Source of the DNA: an uncultured Lachnospiraceae bacterium
Lineage (GTDB): Bacteria > Bacillota_A > Clostridia > Lachnospirales > Lachnospiraceae
Assembly (NCBI GenBank): GCA_902795715.1
Contig: CADBME010000279.1
Span: 1 to 38,131, forward strand
Direction: 5' to 3'
Length of the DNA stretch: 38,131 nt
Shown piece by piece: positions 23,296 to 32,766 of the stretch (position 1 is the stretch's first letter; each line of letters begins with the position of its first letter). The notes under the pieces are model-generated. The model did not search any database. It saw only the letters and a program-made list of their open reading frames with translations, and was not told the origin of the DNA. A program made the translations under genes and the position numbers.

Positions 23296-25599
23296 ATGTG
23301 TAACGAAAGAGAAACAATGGTAAGAAGACGAATTTCGGCTGTGATTCTTGTTTTGATTATGGTGACGATGACCATGTTCGGCAGTCCTGTCCGTGTTTCG
23401 GTTCATGCATCGACAGTGAGTTCGGAATCGGAAGACGGAAGCGGTCAGGCAGGGGTTCTCTCGGCAAAAGCAGGGACAAAACCCGGAAAGGTATCCTTTC
23501 TTTATGCCAGGACATATAAAGCCCGCAAGGGATTAAGCAAGAAAAAATATAATAAAAATCTTCGCCTGGTTGTTCTCTATTGGACCAGGGCAAGCAATGC
23601 CGGAAAATATCAGATCTGGTATTCTTATAAAAAGAACGGGTCATATAAGAAAGCAGTAAAAAAGCCTGTTGCAGGTACAGCCTCCGGGACTTATCTTTCC
23701 TGCAAATTATCCTATAAGAGTAACAAGCTGGTTTACTTTAAAATAACCCCTTATAACGGAGCGACGGCCGGTCCCACCAGCAGCTGGATCAGTGTGAAAG
23801 CAGGAAATACAAAGAAAAATGTAAAATCCGTCAGGCTGGCCGGGGGCAACGCCTCCCTTTATGTAGGGGATGTGAAGAAGTATACGGCTTCAGTGACGCC
23901 TGCCAAACCGGTCACAAAAGGTGTGCGGTGGATGACTTCCAATGCTTCGGTGGCAAAAGTAGACAGCGCCGGCAGAGTTACTGCGGTCAATATAGGATCG
24001 GCAATCATTTATGCCATTGCCCATGACGGAATTAAGAGCAGTGCCAGGGTGACAGTAAATAAGGTCAATGCGCCGCAGATTTCTGTTTCCTGGGGAATTA
24101 AAAGCAGTAAAATCAGCTGGACCGCGGTCAGCGGAGTGGACGGATACGAAGTTCACAGTCAGATTGGCAAGGGCGGGACAGATGTTATGCTGGCATCGGT
24201 AAACGCGTCAGTCAGAAGCTGGACGGATACTTATTATAATACGACAACCAAAACTGTTTCGCCTTCTTTAAAAAGCAAACCTTCCTATCTGAAATATACC
24301 TACTTTCTGGACCCGACGGTCAATCCTCTGGTTTACAGTGTAAGAGCATTTAAAACTGTCAGCGGAAAGCGGAAATACAGTGCCTATACCGAGGACTTTC
24401 ATCTTGAAACGCCGACGATTGCGTCGGCTTCAAGCCCTTCCGGCGGCAAGGTGACATTGACCTTTGGTAAGAGTACCATGGCGGATGGATATTATATCTA
24501 TAACGGAGATGGAAGTAATTGGTACAGAATCGCGACAGCCGGGCAATCTTCTTCCGTTAAGATCAGCAAGTCGGTGGCCTATGACAGCAGCAAACCCTAC
24601 TATACCGTCAAAGCTTATGCCAGTAAAAACGGCCTTGTCTGTAACAGCGGTTATGATAAGACTTTCCATATTGACGGGAAAAACTATACATCGAAAAAGG
24701 TTCTCTTCATGGGAGACAGCATAGCTTTCGGAACACCTTATACCGGCGTTTCTTCCGAGAGTGACCCTTATTTCAGAGGATCCGGAGATGCCTACGGTTT
24801 TTCCTATCCGAGAAGATTCTTCCAGCTGACAGGCGCCCAGGTGACCAATGTATCGGTGGCCGGAGCAACGTATACTTACATTGACAGTAATAGTTATCCC
24901 GATGACAAATCGAATTACTCTAATACGGATGGCCGGAGATCTCTGACCATAACAAAAGAACAGTGGGTAAATGCGGATAAGACAAAAGACAACTCCTACG
25001 GCAACATGTCAACTGCCTATAATTATGATGAATCTGTGGAATCTCTGAGAAAAGGCAGCGGCGGCTTATTCAAAGATACCATCGACAAGACCTCCGGAAG
25101 CTCGGATAAAAATCCGGGCAGATTCTCGGATTATGATGTGATCATTCTGGCAGCCGGAACCAATGATGCCAAACGCTGCAGCAATCTGGGCATGAGCATT
25201 GGAGATTATTCGATATCCAATACGGATAATACAAACTTTGCCGGAGCAGTCAATCGGATACTCACTTATATTGAAGAGGCAAATCAGACCAGGATCAGCA
25301 ATGGAAAAAGCCCCATACAGGTAGTATATATTGATTTGTTTTACAGAGCGGATATAAGCAATGGAAAAACTGTGGTAGATCAATATCAAAAAGGGATCAA
25401 TCAGATCGTTAAAAACTGGGGGGCCAAATGGACAGGATCTTCCGACCCGAAGATTCACCAGTTCCATCACAATTATCTTACTGCAGATAATGCATTAACC
25501 CTTTCCAGCGATTATCTGCATCTGACCCGTTATTCCCAGGGCCAGTTCGGATCTCTCCTGGCGGATTATCTGATTAGTAATGGTATTCTCACCAAATAA
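23296..25599 (+). CDS. Secreted SGNH/GDSL-type hydrolase with Ig-like domain
   Basis: A 767-residue exported protein. A signal peptide (hydrophobic stretch about residues 14-34, probable cleavage after VHA) is followed by Lys/Ser/Tyr-rich beta domains. A BIG2-type bacterial Ig-like domain lies at about 176-255 (VTPAKPVTKGVRWMTSNASV, VTAVNIGSA), then fibronectin-like segments to about 455. The C-terminal domain is an SGNH hydrolase: GDSIAFG with Ser475, AAGTND with Asn623, and SDYLHLT with Asp739 and His742. The likely role is de-esterification of a wall or dietary polysaccharide outside the cell. No sortase or SLH motif was seen. ATG 23296 has GAGAGGG upstream, and ATG 23317 is a possible later start. 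Confidence 0.9.
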   Translation: MCNERETMVRRRISAVILVLIMVTMTMFGSPVRVSVHASTVSSESEDGSGQAGVLSAKAGTKPGKVSFLYARTYKARKGLSKKKYNKNLRLVVLYWTRASNAGKYQIWYSYKKNGSYKKAVKKPVAGTASGTYLSCKLSYKSNKLVYFKITPYNGATAGPTSSWISVKAGNTKKNVKSVRLAGGNASLYVGDVKKYTASVTPAKPVTKGVRWMTSNASVAKVDSAGRVTAVNIGSAIIYAIAHDGIKSSARVTVNKVNAPQISVSWGIKSSKISWTAVSGVDGYEVHSQIGKGGTDVMLASVNASVRSWTDTYYNTTTKTVSPSLKSKPSYLKYTYFLDPTVNPLVYSVRAFKTVSGKRKYSAYTEDFHLETPTIASASSPSGGKVTLTFGKSTMADGYYIYNGDGSNWYRIATAGQSSSVKISKSVAYDSSKPYYTVKAYASKNGLVCNSGYDKTFHIDGKNYTSKKVLFMGDSIAFGTPYTGVSSESDPYFRGSGDAYGFSYPRRFFQLTGAQVTNVSVAGATYTYIDSNSYPDDKSNYSNTDGRRSLTITKEQWVNADKTKDNSYGNMSTAYNYDESVESLRKGSGGLFKDTIDKTSGSSDKNPGRFSDYDVIILAAGTNDAKRCSNLGMSIGDYSISNTDNTNFAGAVNRILTYIEEANQTRISNGKSPIQVVYIDLFYRADISNGKTVVDQYQKGINQIVKNWGAKWTGSSDPKIHQFHHNYLTADNALTLSSDYLHLTRYSQGQFGSLLADYLISNGILTK

Positions 25600-25666
25600 A
25601 AAATCGGTCAGTTTCGAATTACAGAATATTTTTACAAACAGAATCATGAAAACGGAGGTATTTACA

Positions 25667-26188
25667 ATGTCACATCCAATCGTAACGATAACCATGGACA
25701 CCGGCAAGGTCATCAAGGCTGAGCTTTATCCGGAGATTGCTCCCAATACGGTCAACAATTTCATCTCTCTTATTAAGAAGGGATTTTATGACGGGTTGAT
25801 TTTCCACCGTGTGATAAAAGGCTTTATGATCCAGGGGGGATGTCCCCACGGAACAGGAACCGGTAATCCGGGATACAGTATCCGGGGGGAATTTGATATG
25901 AATGGATTTACCAACCAGCTGAAACATGACCGGGGCGTCCTCTCCATGGCCAGGTCCATGATGCCGGATTCGGCAGGCTCCCAGTTTTTTATCATGCACC
26001 AGAAGGCTCCCCATCTTGATGGACAGTATGCTGCTTTCGGCAAGGTGACGGAGGGAATGGATGTGGTTGATGAAATCGCTTCCGTAAAGACTTTCCGGGA
26101 TTCTCCTTACCAAAAACAGATCATGCAAAGGGTGACTGTGGATACTTTAGGAGAGGAATACCCGGAACCGGAAGTGATTACCCGCTGA
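25667..26188 (+). CDS. Cyclophilin-type peptidyl-prolyl isomerase
   Basis: A 173-residue cytosolic cyclophilin that speeds cis-trans isomerisation of proline bonds. Family landmarks are FHRVIKGFMIQGG (active-site Arg), GVLSMAR, SQFFIM and AAFGKV. There is no signal peptide. The ATG at 25667 is set by GGAGGT 7 bases upstream. The frame is open further upstream to 25580, but that part lacks family similarity. The 67-base gap after the SGNH gene has no clear promoter, so they may be cotranscribed. A strong terminator follows. Confidence 0.95.
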   Translation: MSHPIVTITMDTGKVIKAELYPEIAPNTVNNFISLIKKGFYDGLIFHRVIKGFMIQGGCPHGTGTGNPGYSIRGEFDMNGFTNQLKHDRGVLSMARSMMPDSAGSQFFIMHQKAPHLDGQYAAFGKVTEGMDVVDEIASVKTFRDSPYQKQIMQRVTVDTLGEEYPEPEVITR

Positions 26189-26221
26189 ACCGGAAGAATC
26201 TATCCCTGAAACAATCAAAAA

Positions 26222-26270
26222 ACCGCTCATATCCTATGGATATGGGCGGTAAATTATTTTTGACTTTTTT
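26222..26270. terminator. Bidirectional terminator
   Basis: A 13-bp stem with one G-U pair (26222-26234 with 26238-26250) and a 3-base loop. On the plus strand AAATTATTTTTG and a T6 run follow. On the minus strand a T6 run follows directly. It serves both the cyclophilin gene and the convergent HPr-like gene. Confidence 0.88.
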
Positions 26271-26296
26271 CTTATTACATTAAATTACACTAAACG

Positions 26297-26542
26297 TTAC
26301 AGAATCTTCTGACCGGCTTCAAAAGATGAGATGGCACGGAGCACTGTATCCGCGGTTTCTTCATTGTAAATATAGAGGGAAATGGGTTGGGAAATATCCA
26401 GACTGAAAATACCCATCACCGACTTTGCATTCACGGCGCTGCATCCTGATACCACATCAAAACGGCCGCTGAATCCATTCATGATATGTACAAACTTTTG
26501 AACTTTATCTAAAGAATCGATGCAAATAGATTGTGTAATCAT
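26297..26542 (-). CDS. HPr-like protein without the phospho-histidine site
   Basis: An 81-residue protein of the PTS HPr fold. The regulatory-serine region is well kept: VNAKSVMGIFSLD (Ser41) corresponds to the HPr Ser46 segment NLKSIMGVMSL. The N-terminal active site is not: where HPr has GIHARPA, this protein has SLDKVQKFV, with no HxRP. It therefore cannot act as a normal PTS phosphocarrier. A regulatory role like Bacillus Crh, phosphorylated only on serine, is possible but unproven. The start ATG 26542 has GGCAGGA upstream on the minus strand, while the frame remains open further upstream. It lies 237 bases downstream of the DeoR gene, on the same strand. Confidence 0.82.
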   Translation of the reverse strand: MITQSICIDSLDKVQKFVHIMNGFSGRFDVVSGCSAVNAKSVMGIFSLDISQPISLYIYNEETADTVLRAISSFEAGQKIL

Positions 26543-26779
26543 ATGTTCCTGCCCTCTGTGTTTCTCTGCTGTAACCGGTAAACCTTTCCGATGACTAATA
26601 TCAAAGTAATAAGAATAAGTAATTTTTGATTTAATACATCTTAACATGTGTGGATTCAAAAAAACAGTCGGGATATTACATAAAATTCATAATTCAAAAA
26701 AAAGAAAAGCATTTAAAATTACACAACACATCGATGAAAATCGATTCAAAAAAACAATTTCTCTAAAAAGAGAGCCGCT

Positions 26780-27532
26780 CTATTCGTCTACCAGAATGAC
26801 ACTGAGATTGTGTTTTTTCAGGATATCGAGTACTTCAGGGGACACATCTGAATCAGTACAGACCGTATCGATTTCTTCGAAGGATGTCTGAATGACCACG
26901 CCCTGCTGGCGAAACTTGCTGCTGTCGGCCAGGATGATCATTTTGTTTGCGGATTCGGCCATGTACTGCATGGTCTCAACCCGCATCATGTCATCACAGG
27001 TAAAGCCGGCATTGGGAATAAAGCCATCCGTACCTACAAAAAACTTGTCGACGAAAAATTCTCTGGCACATTTGTGAACAAGAGGGCCAACCATACCCTG
27101 ATAATCCTTCTGGTATTCTCCGCCCAGCAATATAACTTTCCTTATAGGCAGTTCCCGGATCCGGATAGCGATATAGGCGGAATTGGTGATGATGGTGACA
27201 TCTTTTTTTAAACGGGCAAGCTGTTCGGCAAGGAGTGTACATGTGGAGCCGGATTCCAGCATAACGGTTTCTCCGTTGGAAACCATCTCCGCGGCTTTGA
27301 TTGCAATCGCAAGCTTTTTATCATAATTGAGCGTCATCCTGGTGTTAATATCGTTTGCGTTGCGAATCAGAGCAAAACCATGCTCCCTTGTCAGAAGTCC
27401 CTCCTCCTCAAGGTGATCGAGATCCTTACGGATGGTTACCTGGGAAACACCCAGTAAAACAGCCAGTTTGCTGACTTCCATTTTGTGATTGCTGTTGACT
27501 AATTTAATAATTTTTGATTGACGCTCTGTCAT
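26780..27532 (-). CDS. DeoR/GlpR-family sugar-responsive regulator
   Basis: A 250-residue DeoR-type repressor. The N-terminal winged helix is at about residues 3-55 (KLAVLLGVSQVTIRKDLDHLEEEGLL), and the C-terminal sugar-phosphate sensor domain has SGSTCTLLAEQL, TNS, LLGGEY, GTDGF and LADSSKF. Such proteins usually control sugar uptake or breakdown operons through a phosphorylated sugar. The ATG at 27532 is set by AAGGAGGTG with 7-base spacing. An in-frame GTG three codons earlier falls in the ribosome site. No sugar operon adjoins it, and its nearest same-strand neighbour is the HPr-like gene, which suggests a link to PTS-type sugar control. Confidence 0.93.
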   Translation of the reverse strand: MTERQSKIIKLVNSNHKMEVSKLAVLLGVSQVTIRKDLDHLEEEGLLTREHGFALIRNANDINTRMTLNYDKKLAIAIKAAEMVSNGETVMLESGSTCTLLAEQLARLKKDVTIITNSAYIAIRIRELPIRKVILLGGEYQKDYQGMVGPLVHKCAREFFVDKFFVGTDGFIPNAGFTCDDMMRVETMQYMAESANKMIILADSSKFRQQGVVIQTSFEEIDTVCTDSDVSPEVLDILKKHNLSVILVDE

Positions 27533-27631
27533 TTGAAACACCTCCTTGTTTCTAATAAAAGTATATCATAGGAGAGATGGAAAGTTCAAGAGGGATTGTA
27601 TTCTTTTGTCCTATCCTCTTTACAAATCGTG

Positions 27632-27660
27632 TTGCGGCAGGGAAAGATTTGAGTTATAAT
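27632..27660 (+). promoter_or_regulatory. Promoter of the small membrane protein gene
   Basis: TTGCGG at 27632-27637 and TATAAT at 27655-27660, spacing 17. The start would be about 50 bases before the ATG at 27716. Confidence 0.7.
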
Positions 27661-27715
27661 ATTGAGCAGTGTTTTGTAATTAAAAAACTAATAAAGAATA
27701 CAGAAGGTGATTTAA

Positions 27716-27964
27716 ATGAGTCAGGCTAAAGTAGATGCCAGAAAAGAGAACAAAAAAAACAGAAAGAAGATCATGGCCAGGGAAAAACGAATCCGTTCTT
27801 TAGAGAAGCTCCTGCTTGCGATAGTTGTCATTGCTATCATAGCGGGATTCGGATGGTCGATCTACAAGGTGGTCAATCCGACACCACCTTATGATATAAC
27901 CGCTTTTTACAATCTGATCCAGACGGACAACTATGGGATTCTGTCCCCGACCCTTCCCAAATAG
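27716..27964 (+). CDS. Small single-pass membrane protein, unknown function
   Basis: An 82-residue protein I do not recognise. Residues 1-31 are strongly basic and charged, residues 32-50 form one transmembrane helix (LLLAIVVIAIIAGFGWSIY), and about 30 residues follow that begin NPTPPYD. The basic N-terminus before the helix suggests the short C-terminus lies outside the cell. It has its own promoter, an AGAAGGTGA ribosome site and a terminator, so it is a real one-gene unit between the DeoR gene and dnaE. Confidence 0.75.
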   Translation: MSQAKVDARKENKKNRKKIMAREKRIRSLEKLLLAIVVIAIIAGFGWSIYKVVNPTPPYDITAFYNLIQTDNYGILSPTLPK

Positions 27965-27992
27965 AGCGGACCTGTTACCGGTGTCAGAATGA

Positions 27993-28032
27993 AAAAGGAA
28001 TGTCGCTGCTTAAAGTGATATTCCTTTTATTT
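27993..28032 (+). terminator. Terminator after the small membrane protein gene
   Basis: AAAAGGAAT (27993-28001) pairs with ATTCCTTTT (28020-28028), and inner TCGCT/AGTGA extends the stem. A T-rich ATTTG follows. It separates this gene from dnaE. Confidence 0.8.
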
Positions 28033-28082
28033 GTTTATAAAGTACCCCTTTGCGGGCATGTTCAACCAAGGAGGAGCAAGCG

Positions 28083-31000
28083 ATGGCTTTTACCCATCTT
28101 CATGTACATACAGAATACAGTCTCCTGGACGGGTCAGGCAAAATTGCCGAGATGCTTCCCCGGGCCAAAGAGCTGGGCATGGACAGTCTGGCCATCACCG
28201 ATCATGGTGTCATGTACGGTGTGATTGACTTTTATAAGAAGGCCAGGGAAATCGGGATTAAACCTATCCTGGGCTGTGAGATCTATGTAGCTCCGGGGTC
28301 CCGCTTTGACAGGGAAACGCATTCAGAGGAGAACCGTTACCATCATCTGGTTTTGCTTGCCGAGAATAATACCGGTTACAAAAACCTGATGAAGATTGTG
28401 AGCAGGGGTTTCACGGAAGGTTATTATTACCGGCCCAGGGTGGACCTGGAGGTGCTCAGTGAATATCATCAGGGCCTGATTGCCCTGTCGGCCTGTCTGG
28501 CCGGGGAGGTGGCCTCCCGGATATTGGCGGATGATTATGACGGTGCATGTGCAGCGGCTCTGAGGATGCGGGACATATTCGGTGAGGATAATTATTTTCT
28601 TGAAATGCAGGACCATGGCATACGGGAGCAGACGGAAGTAAACCACAATCTGATGAGGATGTCCAGGGAACTTGGAATTCCCATGGTAGTCACCAATGAT
28701 GTCCACTATATTCTTGAGGAAGATGCCGTTCCCCACGACCTTCTCCTCTGTATACAGACGGGAAAGCTGGTTTCCGACCAGGACCGGATGCGCTATGAAG
28801 GAGGCCAGTATTTTCTGAAATCGGAAGAGGAGATGAAAAAGGTCTTCCCCTATGCGGCTGAGGCCATGGAAAATACGCACAAGATTGCAGAGCGATGCAA
28901 TGTGGATATCGCTTTCCATGAGCAGAAGCTGCCCCGGTTCGATGTTCCGCAAGGTTATGAAGCCTTCGGATATCTGGAGGAACTCTGCCGGAAGGGGCTC
29001 AAAGACCGTTATGGCAGCCGGCCGGACCAGGAGCTTAAGGCAAGACTTTCCTACGAACTGGGGACCATAAAAAGTATGGGTTATGTGGATTATTTTCTGA
29101 TTGTATGGGATTTCATACGTTTTGCCAGGAGTCGGGGGATCGCAGTCGGTCCCGGACGAGGGTCAGCTGCGGGAAGTATTGTCTCCTACTGTCTGGGAAT
29201 TACCAGCATTGATCCCATTCGCTATCAGCTGCTTTTTGAGCGCTTCCTGAATCCGGAACGGGTTTCCATGCCTGATATCGATATCGATTTCTGCTATGAA
29301 CGCCGTCAGGAAGTCATTGACTATGTCTATGAAAAGTACGGGAGGGACAAGGTGGTTCAGATCATCACCTTCGGTACCATGGCAGCCAGGATGGCCGTCA
29401 GGGATGTAGGCCGGGTTCTGGCTATTCCTTATGCCAGGGTTGATCAGGTTGCCAAGCAGATTCCCATGGAGCTGGGAATTACCATTGGGAAGGCCCTGGC
29501 CTCCAATCCGGATCTGAAAGCCCTTTACGACGGGGATGAGACCGTAAAAAACCTGATCGATATGTCCATGAGACTGGAAGGGCTGCCGCGCCACACATCT
29601 GTCCACGCTGCCGGTGTAGTGATCGGTTCCCAACCCCTGGATGAATTCCTTCCCTTGTCCAGAGGGGCGGACAATGTCATTACAACCCAGTTTACTATGA
29701 CCACTGTTGAGGAGCTGGGCCTTCTCAAGATGGATTTCCTGGGCCTGAGGACACTGACGGTTATTCAGGACGCTGAAAGGATGATCGGTAAAAAACTGGG
29801 CAGGCCTTTTTCTATCGAGGAAATTGATTATGATGACGGCAAGGTCTATGACATGATCAGTCAGGGTCATACGGAAGGAGTTTTCCAGCTTGAAAGCCCC
29901 GGTATGAAATCCTTTATGAAGGAACTGATGCCCTCCAACCTGGAGGATGTCATAGCAGGAATCTCCCTCTACAGGCCTGGTCCCATGGATTTTATTCCTC
30001 AGTATATCCGGGGCAAGAAGAACCAGTCCGAGATTCGATACCGGTGTCCGGAGCTTCGCCCCATCCTGGAACCTACCTACGGCTGTATCGTTTATCAGGA
30101 ACAGGTTATGCAGATAGTTATGAGCCTGGCGGGATATACCCTGGGACGGAGTGATCTGGTAAGACGTGCCATGTCCAAGAAGAAGGGGGACGTGATGGCC
30201 AGGGAGCGGCAGAACTTTGTCTATGGAAATGAGGCAGAAGGGGTGGAAGGCTGTGTGAAAAGAGGAATAGCGGAAAATACAGCCAATCAGATCTTTGACG
30301 ATATGATTGATTTTGCCAAGTATGCTTTTAACAAATCCCATGCCGCCGCTTATGCTGTAGTATCCTATCAGACAGCCTGGCTGCGCTGCTATTACCCGGT
30401 GGAATTCATGGCTGCCCTGCTGACTTCGGTGATTACCAATCCAAAAAAGATCACGGAATATATCAATACCTGCCGATCCATGGGAATCCGTATCCTTCCC
30501 CCGGATATCAATGAGGGGGAGGGAAACTTCTCTGTATCCGGCGATTCCATTCGCTATGGTCTGACTGCCATCCGCAGCCTCGGAAAAAATGTAATCAGGG
30601 CCATGACACAGGTGAGAGATGAAGGCGGACCCTATCGAGACCTGAAAGATTTTATGTCACGGCTCAGCTCCAGGGAAATTAACAAGAGAACCATGGAAAA
30701 CCTGATCAAGGCGGGAGCCCTTGACGGTATGGGAGCCAGCCGCAAGCAGATGCTGATGGCCTACCCGTCCATTCTTGATGAGGTGAACCGGGAAAAGAAA
30801 AGTACGGTTTCGGGACAAATGTCTCTCTTTGATTTTTTCAGTGAGGAAGAGAAGCAGGCCTATCAAACCTCCTACCCGGATGTGGGAGAATTTTCAGATG
30901 ACCAGAAACTGGCTTTTGAAAAAGAAGTGCTGGGCATTTATGTCAGCGGACATCCCCTGGGCAAATATATGGATTCCATGAAGAAGCAGGTCACTGCCAA

Positions 31001-31583
31001 ATCTACAGATTTTGAGCCGGAAGAAGACACGGGCAAGACCGGAGTGACAGACGGACTTTTCTATACGGTAGGAGGCCAGATCAGTGATGTGACGGTTAAA
31101 CTGACCAGACAGAGCCAGAATATGGCCTTTGTTACTCTGGAAGATCTGTATGGGACGGTGGAGATTATCGTCTTTCCCAAAAGCTATCAGGAATACCGGG
31201 ATATCCTTGCGGCGGATGGCCGGATTTATGTGCGGGGTCGTGCTTCCGTTTCTGAAGAGAGCGGGAAACTGATTGCCGACCTGATTCTTCCCATGGACAA
31301 GGTTCCCGGAGATGTATGGATCCAGACTGAAAACATTGGAGCCTTTATGGAGAAGCAGGAGGCTGTGGATGATATCATCCGGCAGTCGCCGGGCAGTGAA
31401 AAAATCATTATTTTCTCCAGGGCAGACAGGAAGATAAAAAGGCTTCCCGACTGGAAAGGCATCTCTGCCGAACCGGAAACAATCCGGAAACTGGCTGGCC
31501 TTTTCGGTGAGAATAATGTCAGAGTGGTGGAGACAAGTATTGAAAAAATCAGCAAAAAAAGATACAATAAATGCAACTTTTAA
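28083..31583 (+). CDS. dnaE: DNA polymerase III subunit alpha (DnaE)
   Basis: A 1166-residue replicative polymerase subunit. The PHP domain opens HLHVHTEYSLLDG at residue 5. The catalytic core has GRGSAAGS and the metal-binding PDIDIDF near residue 397. A helix-hairpin-helix region is followed by an OB-fold near residue 1000 (YTVGGQISDV, MAFVTLEDLYG). There is no inserted exonuclease, so this is DnaE rather than PolC. The ATG at 28083 has AAGGAGG 8 bases upstream and places the PHP domain at the very N-terminus. The following pfkA, 84 bases on, is a common neighbour of dnaE in Firmicutes. Confidence 0.97.
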   Translation: MAFTHLHVHTEYSLLDGSGKIAEMLPRAKELGMDSLAITDHGVMYGVIDFYKKAREIGIKPILGCEIYVAPGSRFDRETHSEENRYHHLVLLAENNTGYKNLMKIVSRGFTEGYYYRPRVDLEVLSEYHQGLIALSACLAGEVASRILADDYDGACAAALRMRDIFGEDNYFLEMQDHGIREQTEVNHNLMRMSRELGIPMVVTNDVHYILEEDAVPHDLLLCIQTGKLVSDQDRMRYEGGQYFLKSEEEMKKVFPYAAEAMENTHKIAERCNVDIAFHEQKLPRFDVPQGYEAFGYLEELCRKGLKDRYGSRPDQELKARLSYELGTIKSMGYVDYFLIVWDFIRFARSRGIAVGPGRGSAAGSIVSYCLGITSIDPIRYQLLFERFLNPERVSMPDIDIDFCYERRQEVIDYVYEKYGRDKVVQIITFGTMAARMAVRDVGRVLAIPYARVDQVAKQIPMELGITIGKALASNPDLKALYDGDETVKNLIDMSMRLEGLPRHTSVHAAGVVIGSQPLDEFLPLSRGADNVITTQFTMTTVEELGLLKMDFLGLRTLTVIQDAERMIGKKLGRPFSIEEIDYDDGKVYDMISQGHTEGVFQLESPGMKSFMKELMPSNLEDVIAGISLYRPGPMDFIPQYIRGKKNQSEIRYRCPELRPILEPTYGCIVYQEQVMQIVMSLAGYTLGRSDLVRRAMSKKKGDVMARERQNFVYGNEAEGVEGCVKRGIAENTANQIFDDMIDFAKYAFNKSHAAAYAVVSYQTAWLRCYYPVEFMAALLTSVITNPKKITEYINTCRSMGIRILPPDINEGEGNFSVSGDSIRYGLTAIRSLGKNVIRAMTQVRDEGGPYRDLKDFMSRLSSREINKRTMENLIKAGALDGMGASRKQMLMAYPSILDEVNREKKSTVSGQMSLFDFFSEEEKQAYQTSYPDVGEFSDDQKLAFEKEVLGIYVSGHPLGKYMDSMKKQVTAKSTDFEPEEDTGKTGVTDGLFYTVGGQISDVTVKLTRQSQNMAFVTLEDLYGTVEIIVFPKSYQEYRDILAADGRIYVRGRASVSEESGKLIADLILPMDKVPGDVWIQTENIGAFMEKQEAVDDIIRQSPGSEKIIIFSRADRKIKRLPDWKGISAEPETIRKLAGLFGENNVRVVETSIEKISKKRYNKCNF

Positions 31584-31667
31584 GGGATGATAGCTAAGAG
31601 ATATATTTAGTTTTTTGGAAGGCTTTTATATGCATTTCAAAATAATGAGAAAGCGAGGTGGGGGAGA

Positions 31668-32678
31668 ATGGCTAAATTATCAGCAGTGGATACCATAGGT
31701 ATTCTGACCAGTGGAGGAGATGCCCCGGGCATGAACGCAGCCGTTCGGGCAGCCGCCCGTACAGCCTGGGCAAGAGGAGTGAATGTCAAGGGTATTTATC
31801 GCGGATACAGCGGTCTGCTTAACGAAGAAATCTTTGATATGGACAAAAAATTTACCACGGGAATCATTTCCTACGGGGGAACGGTTCTCTACACGGCCAG
31901 GTGTCCGGAATTTAAAGAAGCTGAAGTTCAGGAAAGAGGAGCGGAGATATGCCGTCAGCACGGAATTGATGGACTGATCGTAATCGGAGGTGACGGATCT
32001 TTCCGTGGGGCACAGGCCCTTGCCGCCCGGGGAATCAACACGGTCGGCATCCCGGGAACGATTGATCTTGATATCAGCTGCACCGAGTACACCATAGGAT
32101 TTGACACTGCCGTCAATACAGCCATGGAAGCTATTGATAAGATCAGAGACACGTCTGCATCCCATGAGAGATGCTCCATCATTGAAGTTATGGGAAGAAA
32201 TGCCGGCTATATTGCTCTGTGGTGCGGAATTGCGGCAGGTGCCGAAGAAATCATTATCCCGGAACGCTATGATGGCAACCGGCTCCGCCTTCTGAATCAG
32301 CTGGTAGAAGGGGTCATGGAAACCCACTCCAAGGGAAAACGGCATCACCTGATTATCAATGCTGAAGGAATCGGTCATTCCTATGGGATGGCCAAAGACC
32401 TGGAAGAGGCTACCGGCATCGAGACCCGTGCTTCTATATTGGGTCATGTTCAGAGGGGAGGCAGTCCTACAGCCAAAGACCGTGTATATGCTTCCTACAT
32501 GAGCGCGCTGGCCGTGGATCTCCTGTGCGCAGGAGCCAGCAATCGTGTAGTAGGCTATCGCAACGGTCAGTATGTGGATTACGATATTGACGAAGCCCTT
32601 TCCATGAGAAAGGATGTGGACGAGTACGAATACCAGATTTCCAGAATGCTGGGGCGTTCCATCTACACGATCAGCTGA
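31668..32678 (+). CDS. pfkA: ATP-dependent 6-phosphofructokinase
   Basis: A 336-residue phosphofructokinase, which makes fructose-1,6-bisphosphate in glycolysis. It has GILTSGGDAPGMNAAVR near the start and GGDGS at 107-111, where Gly110 is the usual mark of ATP rather than pyrophosphate use. PGTID follows with the catalytic Asp133. The next position is Leu134, giving TIDLD where most members have TIDND. MGRNAGY and the C-terminal HVQRGG are normal. The start has a GGTGGGGGA ribosome site. A weak CTAA/TTAG hairpin with a T6 run lies between dnaE and this gene, and no clear promoter was seen. Confidence 0.96.
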   Translation: MAKLSAVDTIGILTSGGDAPGMNAAVRAAARTAWARGVNVKGIYRGYSGLLNEEIFDMDKKFTTGIISYGGTVLYTARCPEFKEAEVQERGAEICRQHGIDGLIVIGGDGSFRGAQALAARGINTVGIPGTIDLDISCTEYTIGFDTAVNTAMEAIDKIRDTSASHERCSIIEVMGRNAGYIALWCGIAAGAEEIIIPERYDGNRLRLLNQLVEGVMETHSKGKRHHLIINAEGIGHSYGMAKDLEEATGIETRASILGHVQRGGSPTAKDRVYASYMSALAVDLLCAGASNRVVGYRNGQYVDYDIDEALSMRKDVDEYEYQISRMLGRSIYTIS

Positions 32679-32766
32679 ACCGAATCCCTTTCTTTCACTT
32701 ATATAGAATCAGCAGAGACCATGTGCCGGAAATGCTGCAGATAATGCGGTAGATAGGAGAGTATTT

